Origin: an uncultured Saprospiraceae bacterium | GTDB taxonomy: Bacteria; Bacteroidota; Bacteroidia; Chitinophagales; Saprospiraceae | Direction of reading: 5' to 3' | NCBI GenBank assembly: GCA_937959115.1 | Contig: CALGAW010000049.1 | Coordinates: 37,593-101,592 of the forward strand | DNA length: 64,000 bases | In this document: one piece after another, positions 1-8,511 of the stretch | Layout: every line of letters begins with the position of its first letter | Position numbering within the stretch: position 1 is the stretch's first letter | The notes under the pieces: model-generated | Database searches by the model: none | Seen by the model: only the letters and a program-made list of their open reading frames with translations | What the model was told of the DNA's origin: nothing | Made by a program: the position numbers and the translations under genes

Positions 1-193
1 GAACGAAATATCCGTGCAGAGAATGCGCAATCCGGTCTTCCGGTACGGTTCTGTAAGCAGCATGCAACGCTTGGCCAAGTACCTGACCACCGTAGACTCT
101 TCCCCAGGGTGTCTTGTAATTCTGTCCTCGAAACAGACAGGTATCAATTTGTTCTAGCGTGATGAGATCTACTAATGCTTGAAGGCTTTCCAC
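1..193 (-). CDS. tesB: Acyl-CoA thioesterase II, TesB, N-terminal part (runs off the window)
   Basis: TesB hydrolyses acyl-CoA to free fatty acid and CoA in the cytoplasm. The minus strand reads from a GTG at 193-191 and stays open to position 1. The 64 visible residues have the TesB N-terminal pattern: LITLEQID, then LFRGQN, then GRVYGGQVLGQALHAA, then TVPEDRIAHSLHGYF. The family is usually about 285 residues, so some three quarters lie outside the window. GTG is the only usable start, because an in-frame TAA sits three codons upstream at 202-200; that TAA is also the stop of the upstream lipoprotein gene. The 6-nt spacing suggests co-transcription with that gene. Identity is firm from motif order; physiological substrate is unknown. 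Confidence 0.85.
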   Translation of the reverse strand, partial: MESLQALVDLITLEQIDTCLFRGQNYKTPWGRVYGGQVLGQALHAAYRTVPEDRIAHSLHGYFV

Positions 194-199
194 AGTAAG

Positions 200-775
200 T
201 TATTTGTTGTTTGTTAAGGATAAACCCAGTACACGTTGCAGTTCTTCGATTTGCTCTTCCTCTGTGTAAGGGCTTTTCATTTTATGATATTTTCCAAATT
301 TTAAATGATGCATTTTCTGAAGGTATTTCACAAAAATATAATTGGTAAAATATCCCTTCTTGAAAGCCTGAAACAGAACAGAAAAATGTTTCGATTGTTC
401 ATCAAAATCACCACCATGCTCAATCACTGTAATCGGAACCGCTGTTAAATTTAAACTGACATCAAACGGTTTGGGATGCCCATACATTTCAATATACCGG
501 TCTATTTTTTTATAATTCTCTCGATCCAGTTTCGAACGATTATCCATAAAATCTTTGTATTCCTTAGTATCAATCCCCTTCACTCTCAATTCATCTTCTT
601 GTCCTTTACGGAATTGTTGATCGATGACTAGAATCTTCGTCAAGTAGCTTCTTTTTTGTTCATTTGTTTCAAGCGCTTTTAATTCTTTATCAATAGCAGC
701 GTACTTGCCTGACCCACCTGATTCACAAGCAGTGAACGCAAGTATTGCAAAAAGGATAAGGGTTAGATTTTTCAT
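200..775 (-). CDS. Putative lipoprotein of unknown function
   Basis: The start at 775 is chosen because it opens a lipoprotein signal (MKNLTLILFAILAFTAC) with a TAC lipobox; an ATG eight codons upstream would put charged residues before it. The mature protein is about 170 residues, rich in Lys and Glu, probably helical, with no catalytic motif I can name. The central GHPKPFDVSLN segment followed by a His-rich stretch recalls DUF6624-type proteins, but only loosely. It is probably anchored on the periplasmic side of a membrane. It lies 6 nt upstream of tesB and 34 nt downstream of mqo, all on the minus strand, so the three may form one transcript. Confidence 0.7.
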   Translation of the reverse strand: MKNLTLILFAILAFTACESGGSGKYAAIDKELKALETNEQKRSYLTKILVIDQQFRKGQEDELRVKGIDTKEYKDFMDNRSKLDRENYKKIDRYIEMYGHPKPFDVSLNLTAVPITVIEHGGDFDEQSKHFSVLFQAFKKGYFTNYIFVKYLQKMHHLKFGKYHKMKSPYTEEEQIEELQRVLGLSLTNNK

Positions 776-809
776 AGGTAAATGGTCAATTTTGAACAAA
801 TATATTGAT

Positions 810-2297
810 TTAAGCTTCCAACTTCAAAATACGAGTTGTCCGTTCTCGGGTTTTCCGACACAGTTTTGGATTATAGATAAGAGATTGCCCATAGCTAGGA
901 ATGAGTTGCTTGATTTTCTCTTGCCAGTCTTTTGTTGCCATCTCCTCAGCAAAGCATTGTTGTAGGACGTTCAGCATAATAGAGACTGAGGTAGACGCGC
1001 CAGGACTTGCCCCAAGCAATGCCGCCAATGTTCCTTTAGCATTTTTGACAATCTCTGTTCCGAATTTTAGTTGGCCACCTTCTTTCTTATCTTTCTTGAT
1101 GATCTGAACGCGCTGTCCAGCAATTTCCAGTTCCCAATCTTCTATTTTTGCTTCAGGCAAGTAAGCTTTTAGTGTATTAAATCGGTCTTCATGTGACTGC
1201 ATCACTTGCTTGATGAGGTACTTGGTTAAATCAATGTTTTGTACTCCAGCAGCAAGCATTGGCCAAATGTTATGCATCTCAATGGATAATGGTAAATCTA
1301 GATAAGAACCATTCTTTAAAAACTTTGTGGAAAATCCAGCGTAAGGACCAAACAGCAATGACTTTTTCCCACCCATCATTCTAGTATCAAGATGTGGTGT
1401 TGACATTGGAGGAGAGCCAGGACCAGCTTTACCATATACCTTTGCTTCGTGTTGTGCAATGACGGATTCATTGTTACACTTTAGCCATTGTCCACTCACA
1501 GGGAAGCCACCATAGCCACGACCTTCAGGAATATCCGTCTTTTCCAACAATGGCAATGCGCCTCCACCTGCTCCAATAAACACGAAGTCGGCTGTAATCT
1601 GTTTTTCTTCTTTTGTACGAAGGTCTTCCATGTCGATTTGCCATTTTCCGTCCTTGAGTTCTGTCAAATCTTGTACCTCGTGTCCTAGGAACAAGGTAAT
1701 TCCATTGGAAGCTTCCAGGTATTTAATCATGGCTCTTGTGATTGCACCAAAGTTGACATCGGTGCCAATCTCCATTCGAGTAGCGGCTACCTTTTGTTTT
1801 GGATCGCGACCATTCATCATCAATGGAATCCACTCCTTTATTTGTTGGTTTTCTTCTGAGTACATCATGTCTTCAAACAACGAATAGCAACGCATTGACT
1901 GATGTCTAGTCTTTAAGAATTCAATGTTCGCCTCACCCCAAACCAGACTCATGTGGTCAATATCATTGATGAAGGGATGCTCCGTTTTTATGAGTTCATT
2001 TTCAAGAAGATAAGCCCAAAACTGCTTAGATGTTTCAAAGGATTCTCCTACCCGTATGGCCTTAGATAAATCGACACTTCCGTCTTCCCGCTGAGCGGTG
2101 TAATTCAGTTCACAGAAGGAGGAGTGGCCGGTTCCTGCATTGTTCCAGGCATCTGAGCTTTCTGCACCGACTTTATCAAGGCGTTCATAGATGTGTATGG
2201 TGGCATCTGGCATAAGCTGTTTTAGATAGACACCAAGCGTAGCACTCATGATCCCGGCTCCAATAAGTACTATTTCTGGATGATTTGCTGTACCCAT
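810..2297 (-). CDS. mqo: Malate:quinone oxidoreductase
   Basis: This FAD enzyme oxidises malate to oxaloacetate at the membrane and passes electrons to the quinone pool, acting as the TCA-cycle malate dehydrogenase. After the chosen start (2297) comes the FAD-binding fold EIVLIGAGIMSATLG at residues 8-22, then ERLDKVGAESSDAWNNAGTG, a signature of the Mqo family. The protein is 495 residues, as usual for the family, and carries the late motif LLGASPGASTSVSIML. A longer reading to 2342 adds 15 residues without homology-like character. It is transcribed divergently from the metal efflux gene at 2482. No other TCA gene is adjacent. Confidence 0.95.
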   Translation of the reverse strand: MGTANHPEIVLIGAGIMSATLGVYLKQLMPDATIHIYERLDKVGAESSDAWNNAGTGHSSFCELNYTAQREDGSVDLSKAIRVGESFETSKQFWAYLLENELIKTEHPFINDIDHMSLVWGEANIEFLKTRHQSMRCYSLFEDMMYSEENQQIKEWIPLMMNGRDPKQKVAATRMEIGTDVNFGAITRAMIKYLEASNGITLFLGHEVQDLTELKDGKWQIDMEDLRTKEEKQITADFVFIGAGGGALPLLEKTDIPEGRGYGGFPVSGQWLKCNNESVIAQHEAKVYGKAGPGSPPMSTPHLDTRMMGGKKSLLFGPYAGFSTKFLKNGSYLDLPLSIEMHNIWPMLAAGVQNIDLTKYLIKQVMQSHEDRFNTLKAYLPEAKIEDWELEIAGQRVQIIKKDKKEGGQLKFGTEIVKNAKGTLAALLGASPGASTSVSIMLNVLQQCFAEEMATKDWQEKIKQLIPSYGQSLIYNPKLCRKTRERTTRILKLEA

Positions 2298-2481
2298 AAT
2301 CGTTAAATTTGGTGCAATATAAATATTATTTTTACGAACCAATCGAACGGACTCGAATCCTAGTAAATTCTATAGTAGCATTTTTGCTAAAATGGGTGTA
2401 AAACATTGAATTTAGGATTAAAGATGTTTATGATATTTATAGTGGTCTCGCATGAATACAAATTAATTACTATATTGAAGT

Positions 2482-3429
2482 ATGGGTCACAACCACGATA
2501 AGCACGAATGTTCGCATGACAATCATGACCACCATCACCATCATGGGCCGGGTCATCATCACCATCATGGAACGTCCAACATTAAAGTGGCCTTTTTCTT
2601 AAATCTAGTGTTTACGATTATTGAATTGATTGGAGGTGTGCTGACAAACAGTGTCGCGATCTTATCCGATGCTGTCCATGATTTGGGGGATTCGTTGTCG
2701 CTTGGCTTGGCTTGGTATTTCCAAAAGCTATCTAACAAGAAGGGAGATGTGCGTTATACCTATGGTTATCGTAGGTTTTCATTGTTGGGGGCAATTGTAA
2801 ACTCTATAATTTTAGCCGCGGGTTCTACCTTTGTATTAACTAGAGCAATTCCTAGGTTGTTTGCACCTGAACAGACACATGCAGAAGGGATGTTTTTGCT
2901 AGCGATCTTGGGTGTGCTGTTTAACGGTGCTGCCCTCTTTCGTTTGAAGAAGGGGGACTCACTAAACGAAAAAGCTGTTGCCTTGCATTTAATGGAAGAT
3001 GTGCTAGGCTGGGTTGCGGTGCTGGTCGGCTCGGTGGTCATTTATTTTACTGGATGGATGATCCTTGATCCCATTTTGTCGATCCTGATCATGGGATATA
3101 TTATTTACAACATTTACCGTAATCTTAAGGAGACAATACTTATAATTTTGCAAAGGGTTCCTCATGGCATCAGTACCGAAGAACTCAAGGAGATTTTGAT
3201 GGGGCAGGAAGGTGTTTCCGGAGTGCATGAATTGCATGTCTGGTCAATGGATGGCTCTTATAACGTGATGAGTGTTCACTTAGTGCTGGATAGGGAAGAT
3301 TATACCATGAGTCAGGTTACTGAGATCAAGCAACGGGTTCGGGATTCTTTGTCGTCGTTTCCCATTCATCATATCACTATTGCTACGGAGTCTTTAGAGG
3401 AGGATTGTAATTTGGTGGATAATTGTTGA
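2482..3429 (+). CDS. Cation diffusion facilitator, Zn/Cd/Co efflux (CzcD-like)
   Basis: This inner-membrane antiporter exports divalent metal in exchange for protons. The first 30 residues are extremely His-rich, with runs of four or five His that probably collect or sense zinc. Six membrane helices follow (about 34-210), then a cytoplasmic ferredoxin-like domain (about 215-305). The transport site appears as H66/D70 (AVHDLGDSL) and H169/D173 (HLMED), the HD-HD arrangement of zinc-type CDF proteins. The tail contains two Cys. Length 315 is normal. The gene stands alone, divergent from mqo. Zinc is the most likely substrate; Cd or Co cannot be excluded from sequence. Confidence 0.93.
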   Translation: MGHNHDKHECSHDNHDHHHHHGPGHHHHHGTSNIKVAFFLNLVFTIIELIGGVLTNSVAILSDAVHDLGDSLSLGLAWYFQKLSNKKGDVRYTYGYRRFSLLGAIVNSIILAAGSTFVLTRAIPRLFAPEQTHAEGMFLLAILGVLFNGAALFRLKKGDSLNEKAVALHLMEDVLGWVAVLVGSVVIYFTGWMILDPILSILIMGYIIYNIYRNLKETILIILQRVPHGISTEELKEILMGQEGVSGVHELHVWSMDGSYNVMSVHLVLDREDYTMSQVTEIKQRVRDSLSSFPIHHITIATESLEEDCNLVDNC

Positions 3430-3459
3430 TTATAATCGGAGTCAATTATTATTCAAAAT

Positions 3460-3485
3460 AAACTTTCAGTAAATATTGAAAGTTT
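3460..3485. repeat. Inverted repeat between the CDF gene and a small membrane protein gene
   Basis: AAACTTTCA (3460-3468) is the exact reverse complement of TGAAAGTTT (3477-3485), with an 8-nt loop. The stem is AT-rich and lacks an immediate T-run, so it is either a weak terminator after the efflux gene or an operator for the gene at 3523. Confidence 0.4.
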
Positions 3486-3522
3486 AGAAAGTTTTATTTA
3501 ACTTGTAGATAAAACAAGTACT

Positions 3523-3963
3523 ATGAACCATTTGATCCGATTTCTACGAATTGATTTGACCATTCAAGTTTTATTGATTGGTCTCGCTATGGTAACTGCA
3601 ATCTTTCTTTTTCCTTTGATGATTACAATGCCATTACTTGGAATTTGGCAGATTATTAGCGCGCTCGTTGCTTATTCTTACCTTCGAGATAAAAAGCATA
3701 GAGATTACTTAATCGCGTGTGCAATAGTGCTTAGTTCAATGGTGGTTTCTACGACAATTGACTTGAACTATAAACCTGAAACATCAGTTTATGCTATCAT
3801 CTTTTTAGTAATACCAACAATAATGGCATTCTGGTATGCCAATTTAACGAGTATAACAAAAAAGGAACTAATTCTTAAATATGGCGATCTTGTAGTGACG
3901 AGGCCGAAACAAAAGAAAGGAGAACAGGAGAATATTCTAGATGATGAGTTGATGTGGGTTTAA
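3523..3963 (+). CDS. Small integral membrane protein, unknown
   Basis: This 146-residue protein has four hydrophobic segments (about 13-31, 34-52, 63-80 and 86-106) followed by a basic cytoplasmic-type tail containing TRPKQKKGEQE. The helices carry few charged residues and no motif I recognise. It follows the CDF transporter on the same strand, but 93 nt with an inverted repeat separate them, so co-transcription is uncertain. The coding frame is supported by length, membrane pattern and lack of a competing frame. Function unknown. Confidence 0.65.
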   Translation: MNHLIRFLRIDLTIQVLLIGLAMVTAIFLFPLMITMPLLGIWQIISALVAYSYLRDKKHRDYLIACAIVLSSMVVSTTIDLNYKPETSVYAIIFLVIPTIMAFWYANLTSITKKELILKYGDLVVTRPKQKKGEQENILDDELMWV

Positions 3964-4022
3964 TATTTAATCCATTAATGAATATTAAGAATTTGACGAT
4001 TTAATAATTAATAAAATAACCG

Positions 4023-4030
4023 TACTTTTG
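4023..4030 (+). promoter_or_regulatory. Candidate -7 promoter box for the polyprenyl synthase gene
   Basis: TACTTTTG matches the Bacteroidota -7 consensus TAnnTTTG and sits 18 nt before the ATG at 4049. A clear -33 TTTG at the expected spacing is not evident. Confidence 0.5.
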
Positions 4031-4048
4031 TCTATCAACTAACCGTAA

Positions 4049-5047
4049 ATGGAGCAACCGAAAACAGTAATATCAGTGGCATCGTTAAAAGAGATCAAGG
4101 CTCCGATTCGGGACGAACTTGCTTTGTTTGAGGACAAGTTTAAAGCTGCGATGGAAAGTGACACCCCACTCCTTGATAGAATCAGCCGATATATCGTAAA
4201 ACGCAAGGGGAAACAGGTGCGACCAATGTTCGTTTTTCTCTGTGCAAAGCTCAATGGCGAAGTGAATGAAAGCACCTACAACGCTGCTTCTCTTGTGGAG
4301 TTGCTGCATACCGCTACACTAGTACATGATGATGTTGTAGATGAGTCTTACGAACGACGAGGGTTCTTCTCCTTAAAGGCCCTGTGGGGAAGCAAAGTTG
4401 CGGTATTGGTTGGTGATTATCTGCTTTCAAGAGGATTACTACTTGCGCTAGACAATAACGAGCACCACCTACTTCAAATCCTTTCTGGCGCAGTAAAAGA
4501 AATGAGTGAAGGCGAACTTCTGCAACTAGAAAAAGCACGCCGCCTTGATATTAAAGAAGATGTCTATTATCAGATCATAAGAAAGAAGACGGCCTCCTTG
4601 ATTGCTTCTTCCTGTAAAGCGGGATTAGCAACCACTTCTTCCAACAAGGAGGACCTTGAGAAAATCAGAAAATTTGGTAATTACATCGGCATCGCCTTTC
4701 AGATCAGAGATGACTTACTCGACTTTGGGAGTGAAGATATCGGCAAACCTGTCGGTGGAGACATCAAGGAAAAAAAGATGACACTACCTTTGATCTACGC
4801 ACTCAACCAATGCTCTAAAGCCGAAAAGCGTAAAGTGATCAACATCATCAAAAACAACAGTAAAGACCAAGCAAAAGTGGCTTATGTGATTGATTTTGTT
4901 AGAAATAGCGGTGGCATTGAATACAGCCAACAAGCGATGTACGATTATCGAACAAAAGCCTTTGAGTTATTGCACACCTTCCCTCTTAGTCCTGCTAGGG
5001 AATCTCTAGAACAGTTGGTTACGTTTGTGACGGAGCGTAAGAAGTAG
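4049..5047 (+). CDS. Polyprenyl diphosphate synthase (trans, long chain; IspB-like)
   Basis: This enzyme extends farnesyl or geranylgeranyl diphosphate with isopentenyl units to make the quinone side chain; Bacteroidota generally use menaquinone. Both Mg-binding Asp-rich motifs are intact: DDVVD at 94-98 and DDLLD at 221-225. GKQVRP at 54-59 is the substrate-binding region. The 332-residue length fits octaprenyl/heptaprenyl synthases. The gene is monocistronic, with a TAnnTTTG box just upstream, and faces the thioredoxin-fold gene convergently with a 27-nt gap. Chain length cannot be read with confidence from the sequence. Confidence 0.92.
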   Translation: MEQPKTVISVASLKEIKAPIRDELALFEDKFKAAMESDTPLLDRISRYIVKRKGKQVRPMFVFLCAKLNGEVNESTYNAASLVELLHTATLVHDDVVDESYERRGFFSLKALWGSKVAVLVGDYLLSRGLLLALDNNEHHLLQILSGAVKEMSEGELLQLEKARRLDIKEDVYYQIIRKKTASLIASSCKAGLATTSSNKEDLEKIRKFGNYIGIAFQIRDDLLDFGSEDIGKPVGGDIKEKKMTLPLIYALNQCSKAEKRKVINIIKNNSKDQAKVAYVIDFVRNSGGIEYSQQAMYDYRTKAFELLHTFPLSPARESLEQLVTFVTERKK

Positions 5048-5074
5048 ATCGTAATGGTTGCCCTTTGATTTGTA

Positions 5075-5632
5075 CTACCTTTTCCACTTAATACCACATC
5101 CAGCACTTGGAATTTGCTTCTCTGCAACTTTTCCATTACTCAATACAGCATCAAGCGCAGCACGTAAGTCATTACCAGTCAACGGATTTTGGTTGCCAGG
5201 GCGTGAACTGTCTAACTGGCCACGGTAAGCAAGTTTCTGATTGCCATCAAACAAATAGATGTCTGGTGTACAGGCAGCATTGTACGCTTTTGCTACTTCC
5301 TGTGATTCATCATATAGGTATGGGAACGGGTAGCCAGCCTCTTTCGCATGTTTTGTCATCAGCTCAGGGCGGTCTTGTGGGTAGTTTATCACATCATTAC
5401 TACTGATTGCAATCCAAGAAACCCCTTTATCAGCATACTCGTTTGCTAGCTCAACTAATAGATCATTGACATAGATAACATAAGGACAATGATTGCATAA
5501 GAACATAATGATCGTTGCCTTATCTGAAGCCAATTCTTCAAGGGATAGGTTTTTGCCAGAAACGGTATCAGGCAAGGTAAATGCTGGAGCTTTTGTCCCT
5601 AGTGGGATCATATTTGATTCAGTAAGAGCCAT
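5075..5632 (-). CDS. Thioredoxin-fold protein, AhpC/TSA or TlpA-like family
   Basis: This 185-residue cytoplasmic protein (no signal peptide) has the peroxiredoxin/TlpA opening GTKAPAFTLPD and a redox site C46-N-H-C49-P in the FLCNHCPYV context. The DIYLFD strand preceded by a CTPD stretch supplies the usual thioredoxin-fold cis-Pro region. The C-terminus SAGCGIKWK is a hallmark of a widespread but uncharacterised subgroup of thioredoxin family proteins. A role in thiol reduction or peroxide handling is an inference from fold. It is followed on the same strand by no close gene; the next upstream gene (VanY-like) ends 26 nt away, so the two may share a transcript. Confidence 0.85.
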   Translation of the reverse strand: MALTESNMIPLGTKAPAFTLPDTVSGKNLSLEELASDKATIIMFLCNHCPYVIYVNDLLVELANEYADKGVSWIAISSNDVINYPQDRPELMTKHAKEAGYPFPYLYDESQEVAKAYNAACTPDIYLFDGNQKLAYRGQLDSSRPGNQNPLTGNDLRAALDAVLSNGKVAEKQIPSAGCGIKWKR

Positions 5633-5658
5633 GATTTTATCTTTTAAATTTTAACGTA

Positions 5659-6462
5659 TTATAAGCAATCGGGATTAATTCCCAACACATAATTTTCAAT
5701 TATATTGATGGATGCAGCGGCTTCCGCGCCTTTAAAACCACCAATCGTTTTGTTGGTAAAGGTTGTTTTATACAAGTGGGTAAACTGTTTTGAGGTTGGG
5801 AGATAGGACCAGTGCCACTTTTCTTCCTCATATCCTGAATTCCTGTTTTTGCCTTTTGGAGAATATACTTGACAATACCCAAACTGGGCCGCGTTTTCTA
5901 CTAGCCAATTGTATTCTTTCAAGCCTTTACCAGATTCGAAGTAAGAGTTATTCAGGTTATTAATATCGATGTCGGTGCCCCAATGGTGGCGTGAAGTGCC
6001 TGGCATGGAGCTATATTCTAGTATTTTTAGTGCACGTTTTGCTGGATCGGGTATTGTCTTTGCTAAGTTTTGCTTATCTACTTTCCGAGTGCCTGTCCAC
6101 TTAGCTTCCCAGATCTGTTTTTGGTGGTTGAAGATGCGAAGTGCGGAAACGATTTTCAGATTGACTCCTTCCTTTTTTGCTTTTGCGTGCATCATCTGAA
6201 ATGCTTCATACGCTTCTACACGCATATACATTCCTTTTTTATTGGCATACGTTGGAGCAATTTCTGTGATGTCTTTATCCTTAGACGGGACGATGTGTCC
6301 TTGCAGATATTCTGGAGACACGTTGACAGTAATTTTGGGTCCTTGTTCTGGAGCAGGCGTTGTTTGCTTTGTTTCTGGTTTCGTTTCGGGTGTTTTCACA
6401 GATTCTGAATTACAACTGATCAACCAAATTCCTGATAGTAGTATTAGGTGTAGTATTCTCAT
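5659..6462 (-). CDS. M15 family D-alanyl-D-alanine carboxypeptidase, VanY-type lipoprotein
   Basis: This zinc peptidase trims the terminal D-Ala from peptidoglycan peptides. The N-terminus (MRILHLILLSGIWLISC) is a lipoprotein signal with acceptor C17, followed by a Pro/Thr/Lys linker (18-45). The catalytic domain shows the M15B zinc ligands: H160 and D164 in SRHHWGTDID, and H217 in EKWHWSY. The upstream SALRIFNHQKQIW segment matches the family's SxxRs...Q region. It probably acts in the periplasm, anchored to a membrane. Length 267 is normal. It precedes the thioredoxin-fold gene by 26 nt. Confidence 0.9.
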   Translation of the reverse strand: MRILHLILLSGIWLISCNSESVKTPETKPETKQTTPAPEQGPKITVNVSPEYLQGHIVPSKDKDITEIAPTYANKKGMYMRVEAYEAFQMMHAKAKKEGVNLKIVSALRIFNHQKQIWEAKWTGTRKVDKQNLAKTIPDPAKRALKILEYSSMPGTSRHHWGTDIDINNLNNSYFESGKGLKEYNWLVENAAQFGYCQVYSPKGKNRNSGYEEEKWHWSYLPTSKQFTHLYKTTFTNKTIGGFKGAEAAASINIIENYVLGINPDCL

Positions 6463-6486
6463 AATGTGTTCTTTTCGCTCAATCGT

Positions 6487-7908
6487 TTAGTATTCAAATT
6501 CTAAGCGCTCACAAGGAAATCCAAACAAACATTTCTCCTTGATGAGATTAGCCACTGTAGGCGTTACTTTTTTCTCCCAATCGGGGTCGGCTGAACGTAA
6601 GGCTTTTAAAACATCTTTTGAATAAATATGAAGAATGTCCTGATTAAAACCTTCTACATCAAGTATTTGTTTGTTGTGTGTTAAGTGTTTGTATAGAAAA
6701 CTAATGCCTTCTGGAATTGGCAGATTGCTACTTTTCATTAAATCTGAACTACCCTCTTGCAAAGATGGGTACACAAACAATTTGACACTTTTTGAAAATA
6801 GTTCACCGAAAGAACCAAGCAGCTTTCCACCTTGATTTTTGTAGAATTTTTCATTGATAATATTCAACAACTCGCGAACACCAATTAGGATGCCGAGTTT
6901 TTGGATTTTATAATCGCTGAGGTATTCAATTAAATTAGAATAATTTGTACAATTAGAAACGATTACAGAATAATTCAGATGGCAAAGCACTTCTACTCGA
7001 TCTAGGAAGTCTTGTTCATTAATGGTACCTCCCATTCTCAGGTTGTCTAAGGTAATTTCTGGTAAAACCCAAGTCTTTTTTTCTTCAGCCTCTTCCACTT
7101 TTATAAATTCTGCTTTTCCAGCATGCAGCATGTCAACATTAACAAGGGTTGCTGGTCTGTAGCTCCCACGTACGACGAGCACATTTTTTTTATAAAGGAA
7201 CTCAGAAGCATGAACATTTTTACCTTCGGGGTTGAACATCGCGACATTGGTCAGTCCATTTTTCACCATTGCTAGGGAAACGAGCCTATTATCCACCTGA
7301 TCAAAGGACGGTCCACTTAGTCGGATTAGGTCAATCTCTACTCGGTCACGTAGGTTATCCATCAAGGAAATAAGAAGCGTTTCAAAGTCATCTCTGTAAT
7401 GAAAGCACCCATAGATTAGGTTGACGCCGAGAATACCGATTGCTTGTTGCTGTTGTCTGTTGTCTGCGTCCAGCATTTTTACATGGATCACCACATCATT
7501 TGCCTTGCCATTTGGTTCTGATTGGAACCGAAGTCCCATCCAGCCATGTCCTTTGTTTGTCCGTTGAAAGTTGATGGCGGAAACGGTGTCGGCAAAAGCG
7601 AAGAAACAGCTATCTGCTCTATCTTCTCCTAGCCGTTCTTCCATAAGCTGATACTCATGGTCAAGCATTTTATACACTCTTGACTCGCATACATATCTAC
7701 CGGAGGCTTCTTGTCCATAGATCCGATCGCTGTATACTTTGTCGTAAGCAGACATTGTTTTTGCGATTGTTCCTGCCGCGGCACCTACTTGAAAAAAGTA
7801 TCTGGCGACCTCTTGTCCAGCTCCGATTTCAGCAAATGTCCCATAAATTTTAGAATCAAGGTTGATCTCAAGTGCTTTTTGCTCTGGTTCAATTACCTTT
7901 CTTATCAT
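6487..7908 (-). CDS. Large conserved cytoplasmic protein of unknown function
   Basis: This is a 473-residue soluble protein without signal peptide or membrane helix. Its N-terminal part contains the conserved-looking string YGTFAEIGAGQEVARYFF, and later VSAINFQRTNKGHGWMGLRF. From memory, relatives occur in many bacteria under unreliable automatic names (TonB-dependent receptor, nucleotide adenylyltransferase); neither fits, since there is no barrel, signal peptide or HxGH motif. I chose the ATG at 7908 over one at 7941 because a perfect TAnnTTTG box on this strand lies at 7936-7929, between the two. It ends 24 nt before the VanY-like gene and may head that transcript. Confidence 0.8.
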   Translation of the reverse strand: MIRKVIEPEQKALEINLDSKIYGTFAEIGAGQEVARYFFQVGAAAGTIAKTMSAYDKVYSDRIYGQEASGRYVCESRVYKMLDHEYQLMEERLGEDRADSCFFAFADTVSAINFQRTNKGHGWMGLRFQSEPNGKANDVVIHVKMLDADNRQQQQAIGILGVNLIYGCFHYRDDFETLLISLMDNLRDRVEIDLIRLSGPSFDQVDNRLVSLAMVKNGLTNVAMFNPEGKNVHASEFLYKKNVLVVRGSYRPATLVNVDMLHAGKAEFIKVEEAEEKKTWVLPEITLDNLRMGGTINEQDFLDRVEVLCHLNYSVIVSNCTNYSNLIEYLSDYKIQKLGILIGVRELLNIINEKFYKNQGGKLLGSFGELFSKSVKLFVYPSLQEGSSDLMKSSNLPIPEGISFLYKHLTHNKQILDVEGFNQDILHIYSKDVLKALRSADPDWEKKVTPTVANLIKEKCLFGFPCERLEFEY

Positions 7909-7928
7909 TTGTGTTTCCGTATTTCTCG

Positions 7929-7936
7929 CAAATATA
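7929..7936 (-). promoter_or_regulatory. Candidate -7 promoter box
   Basis: On the minus strand this reads TATATTTG, a perfect TAnnTTTG match, 20 nt before the chosen ATG at 7908. It argues against the longer start at 7941. Confidence 0.5.
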
Positions 7937-8267
7937 AACAAATTAATAGCTCAATGCTACATTGAATGAATTAGGATTTTTCGAATAAAAGTTATTTTTT
8001 TTGATAATTATTCAACATTTAATGCATTTTTTGTGACATTTTTACAATAAATAAATACGCCATAACTTATTAAGTTACAATTAATTATTAAATTTTTAAG
8101 TGACATTGATTTTAAAATTACTTTAAAAAATTCTTTCACATAACAGGTGCATTGTTCTTTGAATTTACCTATACTTGTAATGTAATTGATAACAAAAATA
8201 CAATTACTCAAAATAAGCAAATACTTAATTTTAGTATAAAGATCTAGGGTAGATTGATTGTAATTAT

Positions 8268-8303
8268 AAGCTATCTCGGAGTTAATTCTGAGATAGCTTT
8301 TTT
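8268..8303 (+). terminator. Rho-independent terminator without an upstream protein gene
   Basis: AAGCTATCTC (8268-8277) pairs perfectly with GAGATAGCTT (8290-8299). Three more inner pairs (one a G-T wobble) leave a 6-nt loop, and six T follow the stem (8298-8303). The nearest plus-strand gene upstream ends at 5047. Confidence 0.75.
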
Positions 8304-8475
8304 ATTTAGGACTTCTGCCAAATCATTTCGGGTCTTGTGTTTCCTAAAGCATTCGAATTCATTAAAACATAAACAATTATTAGTTGTTGACTATAAAAAT
8401 TAGTTTTCATTGATGATTATACATTAATAATTAATAATTAGCTTTATTAGTTTTCATTAATTAAGCGGAATTATC

Positions 8476-8483
8476 TAATTTTA
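8476..8483 (+). promoter_or_regulatory. Possible -7 promoter box of pdhB
   Basis: TAATTTTA is one base off TAnnTTTG. A TTTTC at 8451-8455 lies 20 nt upstream, a plausible position for the -33 element. The pdhB ATG follows 28 nt downstream. Confidence 0.35.
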
Positions 8484-8511
8484 GCCTCCTTTGGTTAAAT
8501 AACAAGAAAAT

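Larger units (their letters stand above)
7937..8511. other. AT-rich non-coding spacer between divergent genes, with an orphan terminator
   Basis: No convincing gene is present. A 70-codon minus-strand frame (8008-8220) is very AT-rich, of mixed Cys/Ile/Asn composition and without homology-like character. The region holds a strong plus-strand terminator hairpin (8268-8303), a possible -7 box (TAATTTTA, 8227-8234) in front of it, and the pdhB promoter area near 8451-8483. The terminator has no protein gene to serve, so a short RNA transcribed rightwards is possible. Confidence 0.5.

Noticed and set aside
8008..8220. 70-codon minus-strand frame in the pdhB upstream spacer
   Set aside because: Very AT-rich, chance-like composition, no start context, and inside a region with promoter and terminator signals.
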